Source: Xanthomonas axonopodis
GTDB taxonomy: Bacteria > Pseudomonadota > Gammaproteobacteria > Xanthomonadales > Xanthomonadaceae
Direction: 5' to 3'
Assembly (NCBI RefSeq): GCF_001304695.1
Contig: NZ_JFAQ01000152.1
Coordinates: forward strand, 1-38,672
DNA: 38,672 nt
The notes beneath the pieces were generated by a model. It saw only the letters and a program-made list of their open reading frames with translations. It made no database searches and had not been told where the DNA came from. The position numbers and the translations under genes were made by a program. This document shows, piece after piece, positions 8,134 through 17,283 of this stretch; the stretch's first letter is position 1; every line of letters starts with the position of its first letter.

Positions 8134-9651
8134 ATGAAGAACGTGACGCCGATGATCGCAAACCGCATCACCACTGGCAGCACCGGGCTCGACACTATCC
8201 TGCGAGGTGGGCTGCCCGCCAACCGTTTGTATCTGCTGGAAGGTCAGCCTGGTGCCGGCAAAACCACGCTCGCACTGCAGCTTCTGTTGGATGGTGCGGC
8301 CAAGGGCGAGAGCTGCCTGTATGTGACCTTGTCGCAAACCATCGACGAGCTCACGGAAGTGGCTGCCTCGCACAATTGGTCGTTGGAGTCCCTGCATATT
8401 TTTGAGCTGGCATCTGCAGAGGCGTTCCTTGGCGAAGAGCGGCAGCAATCCATCCTGCATCCGTGGGAGATGGAGCTGGATGGCACCATCAAGCTCATCC
8501 AGGCCGAAGTTGACCGGGTGAAGCCGACGCGGGTGGTGTTCGATTCGCTGTCCGAGTTGCGCTTGCTCGCGCAGGAGTCGCTGCGCTACCGGCGCCATGT
8601 GCTGGCGCTCAAGCAGTATTTCGCGCCGCGCAACATCACGGTATTTCTGGTGGACGATCTCACCGGGGAGCACGGCGAGCACGATGCGCATCTGCACAGC
8701 CTGTGCCACGGGGTGATTTCGCTGGAGCGCATGACGCTGGAGTTCGGTGCAGCGCGCCGCCGCATGCAGGTGCAGAAACTGCGTGGGGTGGATTTCATCG
8801 GCGGCTATCACGACCTGGCCATCGTCACCGGCGGCATGCGTATCTATCCACGCCTGATCGCTTCCGACCACCACCTGCCATTTGTCGGCGACCCGGTACC
8901 GAGCGGTGTGAAGCGCATCGATGCCTTGTTGCACGGCGGCCCGTTGCGCGGGACCAGCACGCTGCTGACCGGGCCAGCCGGCTCGGGCAAGACCAACCTG
9001 GCCCTGCAGTTCGTGGTTGCCGCGTGTGAGCGCGGCGAGCATTGCTGCGTGCTGGAGTTCGACGAGCGTACCGGCACCTTGCTGAAGCGTGCCGAGGGCC
9101 TGGGCATGGATCTGCGCAAACATATGAATGCAGGTCTGCTGGAGTTGCACCAGATGGATCCGGCCGACGTCACGCCGGGCGAATTTGCCTGGACGGTGCG
9201 TGGCAGCGTGGAGGAGCGCGCGTGCCGCATTCTGGTGATCGACAGCCTCAACGGGTACCTGGCCTCGATGCCGCAGGAAAAGCAGTTGATGTTGCAGATG
9301 CACGAGCTTTTGTCGTATCTCAACCAGAGCGGGGTGACCACGTTTCTGATCAACCCGCAGCAGGGGCTGGTCGGTAGCATGGCGACCGGCAGCAGCCTCA
9401 ATGTCTCCTACATGGCCGACACCGTCATCCTGCTGCGTTTTTTCGAGGCGAAAGGACGTATTCGCAAGGCGTTGTCGGTGATCAAGAATCGCAGTGGCGC
9501 ACACGAGGATGCAATTCGCGAATTGCGCATCGGCAGTAGCGGTCTGCAGTTGAGCGAGCCGCTGGAGAAATTCCACGGTGTGTTGACCGGTACGCCGCAG
9601 TTTGTCGGAGACGACGGCCCGTTGCTGGATCCTCCCGTTGACTATCTGTAA
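8134..9651 (+). CDS. KaiC-like RecA-fold ATPase with two domains
   Basis: The protein has 505 residues, close to cyanobacterial KaiC (about 520). The CI-like domain has Walker A GQPGAGKTT at residues 37-45 and a Walker-B-like RVVFDSLSELR. The CII-like domain has Walker A GPAGSGKTN at 280-288 and ILVIDSLNGYL. The segment NVSYMADTVILLRF (423 onward) aligns by eye with the autophosphorylation loop of KaiC. Ser425 falls at the S431 position and Tyr426 at the T432 position. The CI catalytic Glu pair is not obvious (YVTLSQTIDE). No kaiA or kaiB is present. The hybrid kinase that follows overlaps this gene, so the two are probably co-translated and the ATPase may relay or modulate kinase signalling. 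ATG 8134 lacks a clear ribosome site; ATG 8152 is possible. Confidence 0.9.
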   Translation: MKNVTPMIANRITTGSTGLDTILRGGLPANRLYLLEGQPGAGKTTLALQLLLDGAAKGESCLYVTLSQTIDELTEVAASHNWSLESLHIFELASAEAFLGEERQQSILHPWEMELDGTIKLIQAEVDRVKPTRVVFDSLSELRLLAQESLRYRRHVLALKQYFAPRNITVFLVDDLTGEHGEHDAHLHSLCHGVISLERMTLEFGAARRRMQVQKLRGVDFIGGYHDLAIVTGGMRIYPRLIASDHHLPFVGDPVPSGVKRIDALLHGGPLRGTSTLLTGPAGSGKTNLALQFVVAACERGEHCCVLEFDERTGTLLKRAEGLGMDLRKHMNAGLLELHQMDPADVTPGEFAWTVRGSVEERACRILVIDSLNGYLASMPQEKQLMLQMHELLSYLNQSGVTTFLINPQQGLVGSMATGSSLNVSYMADTVILLRFFEAKGRIRKALSVIKNRSGAHEDAIRELRIGSSGLQLSEPLEKFHGVLTGTPQFVGDDGPLLDPPVDYL

Positions 9652-11710
9652 CGCGGACGGCTCTATCGTTCATATCGTCGCGCCGTTCGGCCGCGATGCG
9701 CAGAGTATTGCCAGCATCGTCGGCGAGCGTGGGCTGGCGTCCCGGGTCTATGCCACGCTGGACGCGCTGGCAGGCGACCTGCAAGACGCCTCCGGCGTGG
9801 TGGTGCTCACCGAAGAAGCCATCCGTGGCGACCTGCATGGGCTGTCGCACATCCTGCAAGGCCAGCAGGCCTGGTCGGACATTCCGTTCGTGTTGTTGCG
9901 CGCGCCGCGTGGGCTGCACAACCGTCGGCAGGTGCGGCTGCCGGCCGACATGACCAACGTCATCGAGTTGGAGCGGCCGCTGAGCTCGGCCTCATTGCTG
10001 AGCGCCATCTCCACCGCGTTGCGCGCACGGCAGAAGCAGTTCGTCATCCGTGACCAGCTGGCGCAGTTGGCCGAAAGCCGCGCCGCGCTGGCGCAGAGCG
10101 AGGCCGAACTGCGGCGGGTGACGGATGCGTTGCCGGTGCTGATCGCTTTCATCGATAAGAACCTGGTGTATCGCTTTGCCAATCGTTCCTACGAAGACTG
10201 GATTGGCGTGCCGCCTGCCAACGTCATCGGGCGGCCGCTGTTGGATGTGGTGGGGCCTGCGGTCGTCCAGGAGCGCCGCGCCTGGATCGAGGCCGCATTG
10301 GCCGGGCAGGCTCTGACCATCGAGACGAGCTGGCCGCATGCCGATGGCCGGCGCCGCGATGCGGAAATCCGCTACATGCCGCGCTTCGATGCAGAGGGCA
10401 AGGTGGATGGGTTCCATGTGTTCGCCACCGATGTCACCACGCGTGCACTGGCGCTGGAGTCGATCCAGCAACAGGCCAACCTGCTGGAAGCCAAGGTGGC
10501 AGAACGGACCGCCGAGTTGCAGCAGCAGATGCTGGCGCGCGAATCCAGCGAAGCGGCGCTGCGCCAGGCGCAGAAAATGGAAGCGGTCGGCCAGCTCACC
10601 GGCGGCATCGCACACGATTTCAACAACATGCTCACCGGCATTTTGTCTGCGCTGGATCTGGCGCGGCTGCGTATCGACCAGGGGCGCACCGAGGGATTGG
10701 GTCGCTTTCTGGATGTGGCCTCCGCCTCGGCATTGCGCGCAGCTGCGCTCACCCAGCGCCTGCTGGCATTCTCGCGGCGTCAGTCGCTGCAAGCGCGGGA
10801 TCTGCAGTTGAACGATCTGGTGGTGTCGCTGCAGGAGTTGCTGGCGCGCACGCTGGGCGAATCGGTGCGTCTGGAGATCGATCTCTGTGCGGAGCTGCCG
10901 CAGACGTACGTGGACGAAAATCAGCTGGAAAGCGCACTGATCAACCTGGCCATCAATGCGCGCGATGCCATGCCCGACGGTGGGCAGCTGCGTATCGCGA
11001 CGCGGCAGCTGCAGGTGGAAGATCAGCCGCTGGAACTCGGCCGTGGCATCGCGTTAGCGCCGGGGAGTTACGTGGTGGTGTCGGTCGCAGACACCGGGAC
11101 CGGCATGCCCGCCGACGTGCTTGAACGCGTGTTCGAACCTTTCTACACCACCAAGCCGATCGGCCAGGGCACCGGCCTGGGCATGTCGATGATCTACGGC
11201 TTCATGCAGCAGTCCAACGGCCAGGTGTGGGTGGAATCGCGGCCGGGCGCAGGCACCACGGTCAGCCTGTATCTACCCACCGGGGTTGCGGCGCAAACCG
11301 CGTTGCCGCCGACGCAGAGCGATGCGGTGCGTGCAGGGCAGGGCCAGCAGGTGCTGGTGGTGGAAGACGACGAACAGGTGCGGCTGCTGGTCACCGAACT
11401 GCTCAGTGAGCTCGGCTATCAGGCCGACGTGGTAGCCGATGCGGACGCGGCGCTGCCGATTCTTGCCTCGCCACGACAGATCGACCTGCTGGTCACGGAC
11501 GTCGGCCTGCCGGGCCTCAACGGACGCCAGTTGGCCGAGATCGCGCGGCAGTCGCGGCGCGATCTGCCGGTGATCTTCATGACCGGCTACGCAGAAACGG
11601 CACGCGACCGCGGCAAATTTCTCGGCGAAGGCATGAGCATGATCGCCAAGCCATTCACGTTGGGCGAGTTCAGCGGAAAGCTGCACGACGTGCTGGGGCC
11701 GTCGGCCTGA
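9638..11710 (+). CDS. Hybrid sensor histidine kinase with PAS and receiver domains
   Basis: The protein has 690 residues from TTG 9638, which overlaps the KaiC-like stop by 14 bases; an in-frame TTG at 9602 would add 12 residues. No transmembrane segment is seen, so it is likely cytoplasmic. An N-terminal receiver-like or signal-input region (IVHIVAPFGRDAQ to about residue 125) is followed by a short coiled coil. A PAS domain comes next (LRRVTDALPVLIAFIDKNLV to VFATDVTT), then a second coil. The dimerisation helix has phosphoacceptor His326 (GGIAHDFNNML). The ATPase boxes are ALINLAINARDAMPDGG, DTGTGM, FEPFYTTK and GTGLGMSM. The receiver ends with Asp621 (LVTDVGLPGLNGRQ) and Lys in AKPF. All key residues are intact, unlike the paralogue at 4809-7661. 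Its partner after the receiver is not in the window. Confidence 0.9.
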   Translation: MTICNADGSIVHIVAPFGRDAQSIASIVGERGLASRVYATLDALAGDLQDASGVVVLTEEAIRGDLHGLSHILQGQQAWSDIPFVLLRAPRGLHNRRQVRLPADMTNVIELERPLSSASLLSAISTALRARQKQFVIRDQLAQLAESRAALAQSEAELRRVTDALPVLIAFIDKNLVYRFANRSYEDWIGVPPANVIGRPLLDVVGPAVVQERRAWIEAALAGQALTIETSWPHADGRRRDAEIRYMPRFDAEGKVDGFHVFATDVTTRALALESIQQQANLLEAKVAERTAELQQQMLARESSEAALRQAQKMEAVGQLTGGIAHDFNNMLTGILSALDLARLRIDQGRTEGLGRFLDVASASALRAAALTQRLLAFSRRQSLQARDLQLNDLVVSLQELLARTLGESVRLEIDLCAELPQTYVDENQLESALINLAINARDAMPDGGQLRIATRQLQVEDQPLELGRGIALAPGSYVVVSVADTGTGMPADVLERVFEPFYTTKPIGQGTGLGMSMIYGFMQQSNGQVWVESRPGAGTTVSLYLPTGVAAQTALPPTQSDAVRAGQGQQVLVVEDDEQVRLLVTELLSELGYQADVVADADAALPILASPRQIDLLVTDVGLPGLNGRQLAEIARQSRRDLPVIFMTGYAETARDRGKFLGEGMSMIAKPFTLGEFSGKLHDVLGPSA

Positions 11711-12055
11711 GCGCGGCTAGCGCGATGTAGGCAGTCAGTTGAACGTGGACGATGCAGGGCAGCCACGTGTACGACCGCACGCTCTCAATCCTGCGTACCG
11801 ACCTCGTCTGTTTCGCGCCTGCCTTTTGTTTGGATGCACTCAAGCTGACGCGAGAGGCCGCAAGGCGATGACGCGTGTCCCCCTCAACTGCAGGCACGAT
11901 GCGTAGCGCTTGAATGCACGATGCAATGGGGTGGATTGTTTACGCCAAGTGCCGCGTCCATCGCGTGCACCGGCTACCTGGATTCTGCACGCGCTGTTCA
12001 ATTGCACTGCGGTGCAGCCATCGTCAACCACACCGCATCGCGCAGGCGGCTTTGC
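11711..12055. other. Intergenic region between kinase and ccmI
   Basis: This 345-base spacer lies between convergent genes. No supported gene or rho-independent terminator with a T run was found. GCACGATGC occurs twice about 25 bases apart (near 11894 and 11919), and a short hairpin TGCAC-TGCG-GTGCA lies near 12005. Both are probably incidental. Confidence 0.5.
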
Positions 12056-12757
12056 TCAGCGCGTGCCACGCGCAGACTGCCGCGCGCGGGCCATCGATTC
12101 GGCCACCGCGATCTTGTCTGCCACTGCTTTCTGCATCGGCGATCCGGTTTCCAGCAAACCGTGCAGATGCCGCCAGTGCGCAGTGGCGGCGGCGAAGTCC
12201 TGCTGTTGAAAATCGCTGATGCCTAGCAACCAGAGTCCGCGCTGGTTGTCCGGCTCGCGTGCGATCACCTGTTGCAGGCGTGTGCGCGATGCGGCGTCGA
12301 TGGCGAAATCGCCGTGCGTGGCCATATTTGCCGCCACCCAGCCCACAATGGCGGCGCTGATATCGGGAGCGATATTGAGGGCTTGTGCATAGGCCTCGCG
12401 TGCCTCGGCGGGTCGGTCGTTCTGCTCGAACGTCCTGGCCTGCTGCATGAAGTGATCCAGCACCTGCGCCTGCGCGTCGGCGGGGGAGCTTGCCGCTTGC
12501 GCCTGCCCTGCGACCGCAGATGGTGCAAGCGCGGCGCCTTGCGCTGGCTGCGCTGCATACACATGCGTGACGATCGCCTCCGGCGCGCCCACCATTCGAT
12601 ACACCCCGGTCGTGGCCAGCGGCAAGCCCAGTATCAGCAGAATGGCCAAGCGGTACCGCGCGTTGCCACTGCCGCTGGAGCGGCGCAGCAGTGGTACCAG
12701 CAACAGCAGCAAGGCCAGGGCCACCAGTGCCGCGCTTGCGACATAAAAAACCGCCAT
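12056..12757 (-). CDS. ccmI: Cytochrome c biogenesis protein CcmI-like (TPR)
   Basis: This 233-residue protein is the last gene of the ccm operon. Its N-terminus has two hydrophobic segments (about 3-22 and 38-56, LLILGLPLATTGVY) typical of CcmI/CycH. The C-terminal half is made of TPR-like helices (RPAEAREAYAQALNIAPD, REPDNQRGLWLLGISDFQQQ). CcmI binds the C-terminal helix of apocytochromes and presents them to CcmF/CcmH for heme attachment at the periplasmic face. The usual full-length protein is longer, so this is a short form. ATG 12757 overlaps the TGA of ccmH (TGATG), which implies translational coupling; an in-frame GTG at 12763 is less likely. Confidence 0.82.
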   Translation of the reverse strand: MAVFYVASAALVALALLLLLVPLLRRSSGSGNARYRLAILLILGLPLATTGVYRMVGAPEAIVTHVYAAQPAQGAALAPSAVAGQAQAASSPADAQAQVLDHFMQQARTFEQNDRPAEAREAYAQALNIAPDISAAIVGWVAANMATHGDFAIDAASRTRLQQVIAREPDNQRGLWLLGISDFQQQDFAAATAHWRHLHGLLETGSPMQKAVADKIAVAESMARARQSARGTR

Positions 12758-13254
12758 CACCACTCTTCCTCCGCTTGCGGCGCCACCGGGGTGCCGGCGC
12801 GCGCACGTTTACGGACGGTGTGGATGACCACGCCTGCACCTGCAGCCAATATCAGCGCCGGCCCGAACCACAGCAGCCAGGTGCCACGTTTGACCGGTGG
12901 GTCGTACAGCACGAAATCCGAATAGCGATCGACCATGTATTGCTTGATCTGCGCATCGCTCTTGCCGGCCTGCAGTTGCGCGAACACCTGGTGACGCAGA
13001 TCGCGCGCCAGGCTGGCATTGGAATCGGCCAGGTTTTCGTTCTGGCACACCAGGCAGCGCAGTTGCGCGGTCAAGCGCTGGTAGCGCGCTTCGTCGCTGC
13101 GGTTCTTGAACGGCATCGGGTCGACGGCCTGCGCCGCCACCGAGGGCGCGAGCAGCACGCCAAGCAGCAACACCAGCAACAAACGCACATGACGACCTTG
13201 CGCGCGCCAATGCCAGCGCCAATGCAACACTCGTGTTTGAAGCGCCGACGCCAT
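12757..13254 (-). CDS. ccmH: Cytochrome c-type biogenesis protein CcmH
   Basis: This 165-residue membrane-anchored thiol-disulfide protein reduces the apocytochrome CXXCH cysteines or holds them for heme ligation. The family motif LRCLVCQN is at residues 65-72, followed by NLADSNASLARDLR, QYMVDRYSDFVLYDPP and a C-terminal TM (GTWLLWFGPALILAAGAGVV). ATG 13254 overlaps the ccmG stop (TGATG). It gives a 22-residue Trp/Arg-rich extension before the signal peptide. An internal GTG at 13188 starts a conventional signal sequence (RLLLVLLLGVLLAPSVAAQA), so the true start may be there. Coupling to ccmG supports the upstream one. Confidence 0.9.
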   Translation of the reverse strand: MASALQTRVLHWRWHWRAQGRHVRLLLVLLLGVLLAPSVAAQAVDPMPFKNRSDEARYQRLTAQLRCLVCQNENLADSNASLARDLRHQVFAQLQAGKSDAQIKQYMVDRYSDFVLYDPPVKRGTWLLWFGPALILAAGAGVVIHTVRKRARAGTPVAPQAEEEW

Positions 13255-13796
13255 CACGGCGTGCCCTTGGGCAGCGCGGCGATGGCCGGCAGCAGCTCGC
13301 CGTTGATGGCATCCGGGGTCAGCACGCCGATGTGCTTGTAGCGGATCACGCCCTGCGCATCGATCAGAAAGGTTTCCGGCGCACCGTAGACGCCGAAGTC
13401 GATGGCGGTCTGGCCAGCTTCATCGGCCATCACCACTGCATAAGGGTTGCCCAATCGTGCCAGCCAGGCGGTCGCATCGGCCGGTGCGTCCTTGTAGTTG
13501 TAGCCGATCAGCGGCACGCCGAGCCGGCTGGCCTGGGCCATCAGCACCGGATGTTCGTGCACACATTCGGCGCACCAGCTACCGAACACGTTGAGCACGT
13601 ACGGCTTGCCCAGCAGCTGGTCGCGGCTCACACGTTGTTCGGGCTGATCCAGCCGCGGCAACGAGAACGTCGGTGCCGGCTTGCCGATCAACGGCGATGG
13701 TACCTCGCGCGGATTGTGCTGCATGGTCCACGCAATGCCGAAGCCGAACAGCGCCGCCAGCAACAGGAAGCCCAGCAAGGGCAGCAGACGATTCAC
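13254..13796 (-). CDS. ccmG: Thiol:disulfide interchange protein CcmG/DsbE
   Basis: This 180-residue periplasmic thioredoxin-fold protein is tethered by an N-terminal TM (about 4-24). The active site WCAEC is at 74-78 in LNVFGSWCAEC. The TlpA/DsbE signatures APTFSLPRLDQPEQ, GNPYAVVMADEAGQTAIDFG and the cis-Pro region GAPETFLIDAQGVI are present. It passes reducing equivalents from DsbD to CcmH and apocytochrome. The start overlaps the ccmF stop in ATGA form and the stop overlaps the ccmH start, so expression is coupled within the operon. Confidence 0.93.
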   Translation of the reverse strand: MNRLLPLLGFLLLAALFGFGIAWTMQHNPREVPSPLIGKPAPTFSLPRLDQPEQRVSRDQLLGKPYVLNVFGSWCAECVHEHPVLMAQASRLGVPLIGYNYKDAPADATAWLARLGNPYAVVMADEAGQTAIDFGVYGAPETFLIDAQGVIRYKHIGVLTPDAINGELLPAIAALPKGTP

Positions 13797-15781
13797 GGGT
13801 GCGATTCCTGTGCGATGACGAGCGCTGGTTGCGCCGAAGAGGCGGCCAAGGTGTGTGCAGTCACCGGCGCACGAAAGCGGCGTGCACAGGCGCTGACGAA
13901 ACCGCCCAGCATCATCAGCAGGCCCCCGGCCCAGATCCAGCGAATGAAGGGTTTGTAGTACAGGCGCAGCGTCCAGTCGTCTTCGATGTGCTGGTCGTCC
14001 AGTGGCTCGCCCAGCGCCACATACAGGTCGCGGGTGATGCCGGGATCGATCGCCGATTCGGTCTGGATCCGCTCGCTGCTGTACAGGCGTTTTTGCGGAT
14101 GCAGTTGCGCAACCACCTGACCGTCGCGGCTGACCTGCACGCTACCTTGTTCGGCCTTCCAGTTCGGCCCATTTACCAGCTGCACGCCATCGAAGCGGAA
14201 TCTGTAGCCGGCGACCTGCGCCGACTCGCCGGGCGACAGCCGCACATCGCGTTCCACCGACAGGCTGTCGGACACCAGTACGCCGGCAACGAAGACCGCC
14301 ACGCCCGCATGTGCGATCAGCATGCCGGCCATTTCCGCCGGAAAACGCCGCCCGCGCGGGATGTCGCGCCAGCGTTTGACCACGTACAGCGCAGTGCCCG
14401 CAGCCACCCATGCGGCCACACCCATGCCGGCGATCGCCTTGGCCTGGCCATCGGCAAACACACTGCCGACCAGGGCACACGCAATTGCGGCGACGCCGGC
14501 GCGCGTGCCGAGTACTTTCAGCGGTGCGGCTTCGGCCTTGCCCCAGCGCAGGTACGGGCCGAACGGCAGCAACAGTACCACCGGCAACATCAACAACGGA
14601 AACAGCAAGCCGAAGTAGGGCGGCCCGACCGAGACTTTGCCCAGGGCAAACGCGTCGGCGATCAGTGGGAACAAGGTGCCCAGCAACACCATTGCCGCGG
14701 CCACGGCGAGCAGCAGGTTGCCGACGAGAATGCCCGTTTCGCGCGAGGCAGCGGCGAACGGTTTGCCGCTGGCGATCTTGGGCGCACGCAGTGCATACAA
14801 CAGCAACGAGCCGCCGACCACCGCAACCAGAAAGGTGAGAATGTACAGGCCGCGGCGCGGATCGGCCGCAAACGCGTGCACCGAGGTCAGTACACCCGAG
14901 CGCACCAGGAAGGTGCCCAGCAACGACAGCGAAAACGCCAGGATCGACAGCAGCATGGTCCATGCACGCAGGCTGCCGCGTTTTTCGGTGACCGCCTGGG
15001 AGTGGATCAACGCAGTGCCGACCAGCCATGGCATGAAACTGGCGTTTTCCACCGGGTCCCAGAACCACCATCCGCCCCAACCGAGTTCGGCATACGCCCA
15101 CCAGCTACCGGCGACGATGCCGGCGGTGAGGCAGGCCCAGGCCACGTTGGTCCACGGCCGTGCCCAGCGCACCCACGTCTGTTCCAGCTCGCCGCCGAGC
15201 AATGCCGCCACTGCGAATGCGAATGCCACCGAAAACCCGACATAGCCGGTGTACAGCACCGGCGGGTGGAAGGTCATGCCCGGATCCTGCAACACCGGAT
15301 TGAGCTCGTTGCCATCCAGCGGAATCGGCGACAGCCGCCTGAACGGATTGGAGGTCAGTAGGATGAAGGCCAGAAAGCCCACCGAGATCAGCCCCAGCAC
15401 CGCCAGCACGCGGGCGGCAAAATGCTGCGGCAGGTGCCGGCTGAAGGCGGCCAGCAGCACCGTCCAGGTGGCCAGGATGGCGATCCACAACAGCAGCGAG
15501 CCTTCGTGGGCGCCCCACACCGCGGCGAAGCGGTAATACCAGGGCAGGGCGATGTTGGCGTTGGCGGCGACATAGCCCACCGAAAGATCCAGCGACAACA
15601 ACGACCAGGCGAGCAGGCCGAACGCCATCCAGACGAACACCGCCTGGCCCACGGCCGCAGGCCGCGCGATGCCCATCAACGCGGAGTCGCCGCGCCACGC
15701 GCCAATCAACGGCAACACGCCCTGGGCAAGCGATAACAATAGCGCCAGGATCAATGCGATCTGGCCGAGTTCAGGCGTCAT
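13793..15781 (-). CDS. ccmF: Heme lyase CcmF
   Basis: This 662-residue polytopic inner-membrane protein is close to the usual length. It carries the tryptophan-rich heme-handling motif WGGWWFWDPVENASFMPWL and conserved flanking loops (WGAHEGSLLLW, FHPPVLYTGYVGFSVAF, GSWWAYAELG). A large periplasmic loop precedes the last TM. CcmF with CcmH and CcmI ligates heme from holo-CcmE to apocytochromes. There is a 63-base gap to the upstream ccmE, and the stop overlaps the ccmG ATG. No disruption is visible. Confidence 0.95.
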   Translation of the reverse strand: MTPELGQIALILALLLSLAQGVLPLIGAWRGDSALMGIARPAAVGQAVFVWMAFGLLAWSLLSLDLSVGYVAANANIALPWYYRFAAVWGAHEGSLLLWIAILATWTVLLAAFSRHLPQHFAARVLAVLGLISVGFLAFILLTSNPFRRLSPIPLDGNELNPVLQDPGMTFHPPVLYTGYVGFSVAFAFAVAALLGGELEQTWVRWARPWTNVAWACLTAGIVAGSWWAYAELGWGGWWFWDPVENASFMPWLVGTALIHSQAVTEKRGSLRAWTMLLSILAFSLSLLGTFLVRSGVLTSVHAFAADPRRGLYILTFLVAVVGGSLLLYALRAPKIASGKPFAAASRETGILVGNLLLAVAAAMVLLGTLFPLIADAFALGKVSVGPPYFGLLFPLLMLPVVLLLPFGPYLRWGKAEAAPLKVLGTRAGVAAIACALVGSVFADGQAKAIAGMGVAAWVAAGTALYVVKRWRDIPRGRRFPAEMAGMLIAHAGVAVFVAGVLVSDSLSVERDVRLSPGESAQVAGYRFRFDGVQLVNGPNWKAEQGSVQVSRDGQVVAQLHPQKRLYSSERIQTESAIDPGITRDLYVALGEPLDDQHIEDDWTLRLYYKPFIRWIWAGGLLMMLGGFVSACARRFRAPVTAHTLAASSAQPALVIAQESHP

Positions 15782-15844
15782 GTGCGGATCGCAAGGTGAG
15801 ACGGAAGGGAGTCATCGACGTACGTGGCAACAACCGCAAGCGCA

Positions 15845-16315
15845 TCAACGCGGCGCGGTCAGCGGCGCGGCGGTGGCGGCAATCGGCTTGCCAAGGTGGC
15901 CTTCGGCCATCGCATCCTTCAGCTCTTCCGGCATGTAGGTCTCGTCGTGCTTGGCCAGCACTTCGTTGGCGACAAAGCGCCCGCCTTGCATGCGCCCGTT
16001 GGCGATGACCGACTGGTTGTCGCGAAACAGATCGGGAAGAATGCCCGTGTACTCCACCTGGGTCGCCGCGTTTTTATCGATGACGGTGAAGCTGACTTTC
16101 AGCGAATCACTGGCACGCTGGATCGAGCCGGCCTTGACCATGCCGCCGAGCCGGAATTGCCGGTAACCGGCGGCTTCCCCCCCGCGAACCTGGCTTGGAG
16201 TGAACAGGTAGCTCATGTTTCGCTGCAGCGCGAACACGATGAGCGTGACGGCCAGCGCAGCGGCGGCCAGTACACCGATCACCAACCACAGACGGTGTTT
16301 GCGGGTGGCGTTCAT
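15845..16315 (-). CDS. ccmE: Heme chaperone CcmE
   Basis: This 156-residue periplasmic heme chaperone has one N-terminal TM (about 8-30) and an OB-fold domain. The HDETYMP motif places the covalent heme-binding His at residue 123. Supporting family segments are [37 protein letters not shown] and [10 protein letters not shown]. It accepts heme from CcmC and delivers it to CcmF. The ATG at 16315 overlaps the ccmD stop (ATGA). The longer open frame to 16477 is rejected because it would overlap most of ccmD. Confidence 0.95.
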   Translation of the reverse strand: MNATRKHRLWLVIGVLAAAALAVTLIVFALQRNMSYLFTPSQVRGGEAAGYRQFRLGGMVKAGSIQRASDSLKVSFTVIDKNAATQVEYTGILPDLFRDNQSVIANGRMQGGRFVANEVLAKHDETYMPEELKDAMAEGHLGKPIAATAAPLTAPR

Positions 16316-16518
16316 GGCGCGTCGCGCTCCAGTGCCGGTGCCGGTTGATCGCGTGCACGCCGCGGTGCCTGCCGCTGCAACTGCCCGCGCAGCTCGCGCG
16401 GCAGCCGGCGACGGCGCAGCCAGGGTGCTGCAAGGTCGGCCAGCAGCACCAGCACGAACACGGCGTAGGCGGTCCACACGTATTGGCCGTAGCCGCCCAT
16501 CGCCAGAAAGGTGCTCAT
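16312..16518 (-). CDS. ccmD: Heme exporter subunit CcmD
   Basis: This 68-residue protein has one TM ([18 protein letters not shown]) preceded by the CcmD-typical [11 protein letters not shown] and followed by an Arg-rich cytoplasmic tail ([16 protein letters not shown]). CcmD stabilises the CcmC-CcmE heme complex. It overlaps ccmC upstream and ccmE downstream by ATGA. It is small but firmly placed by motif and synteny. Confidence 0.9.
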   Translation of the reverse strand: MSTFLAMGGYGQYVWTAYAVFVLVLLADLAAPWLRRRRLPRELRGQLQRQAPRRARDQPAPALERDAP

Positions 16519-17273
16519 GCGGTGCGCTCCGTCAACACGATGCGGCGGACCCAGTCCTTGCCGCTTTCCAGTGCCAGCAATTCCACACGCACGCGGCCAA
16601 ACAAGCTGGCGACGTAATAGCACTTGGTTGCCAGCATCATGGTTAGCAGCGGCCACAGCATGTTTGCGCTCATCGTGGAGGGGCCGAGCAGGCGCACGGT
16701 GGAACCCTGGTGCAGCGTGTTCCACCACACCACCGAGTAGTGCACGATGGGCAGATTCACCAGACCCACCAGGGCGAGCAAACCGGCCGCGCGCATCGCC
16801 TGACGGCGGTCTTCCACGGCGTAATGCAGTCCCAGCACGCCCAGGTACAGAAACAGCAGCAGCAATTCGGAGGTGAGCCGCGTGTCCCAGGTCCACCAGG
16901 TGCCCCACATCGGCTTGCCCCACAGCGCGCCGGTGCACAGGGTGATGAAGGTGAAGGCTGCGCCGATTGGCGCGGAGGCCATGGTGACCACTTCGGCCAG
17001 CTTGATGCGCCACACCAGCGCAATGAACGCCGCAACGCCCATTGCCGCGTAGATGAAAAGACTCATCCACGCACTGGGCACGTGGATGAAGATGATGCGG
17101 TAGGCATCGTGCTGCTGGTAATCCGGCGGTGCCAGCACCAGGCCGCCGTATGCTGCGACCGCGCCGAGCAGCGCGGCCAGTCCCAGCGCCCACGGGCGCA
17201 CGCTGCCGGCGACACGATAAAACGTGGGCGGCGAACTGAGTTGATGCAGCCACAAGGGAATCCACTTGGCCAT
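16515..17273 (-). CDS. ccmC: Heme export/handling protein CcmC
   Basis: This 252-residue protein has about six TM segments. The heme-handling tryptophan-rich loop [15 protein letters not shown] and the conserved His-bearing loops ([11 protein letters not shown] and [14 protein letters not shown]) are present. CcmC loads heme onto CcmE. ATG 17273 is chosen because it matches the family start and lies 10 bases after the protease stop; the frame open to 17450 is an overrun into that gene. In most system I operons ccmA and ccmB precede ccmC. Here an S8 protease gene occupies that position. Confidence 0.93.
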   Translation of the reverse strand: MAKWIPLWLHQLSSPPTFYRVAGSVRPWALGLAALLGAVAAYGGLVLAPPDYQQHDAYRIIFIHVPSAWMSLFIYAAMGVAAFIALVWRIKLAEVVTMASAPIGAAFTFITLCTGALWGKPMWGTWWTWDTRLTSELLLLFLYLGVLGLHYAVEDRRQAMRAAGLLALVGLVNLPIVHYSVVWWNTLHQGSTVRLLGPSTMSANMLWPLLTMMLATKCYYVASLFGRVRVELLALESGKDWVRRIVLTERTA

Positions 17274-17283
17274 GCCGGTGCCG

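Noticed and set aside
13673-15361. 562-codon plus-strand open frame
   Set aside because: It lies antisense to ccmG/ccmF. The composition is rich in Arg, Gln and His with no recognisable domain.
15845-16477. Extended CcmE start at 16477
   Set aside because: It would overlap most of ccmD. The ATGA overlap at 16312-16315 and the family start support ATG 16315.
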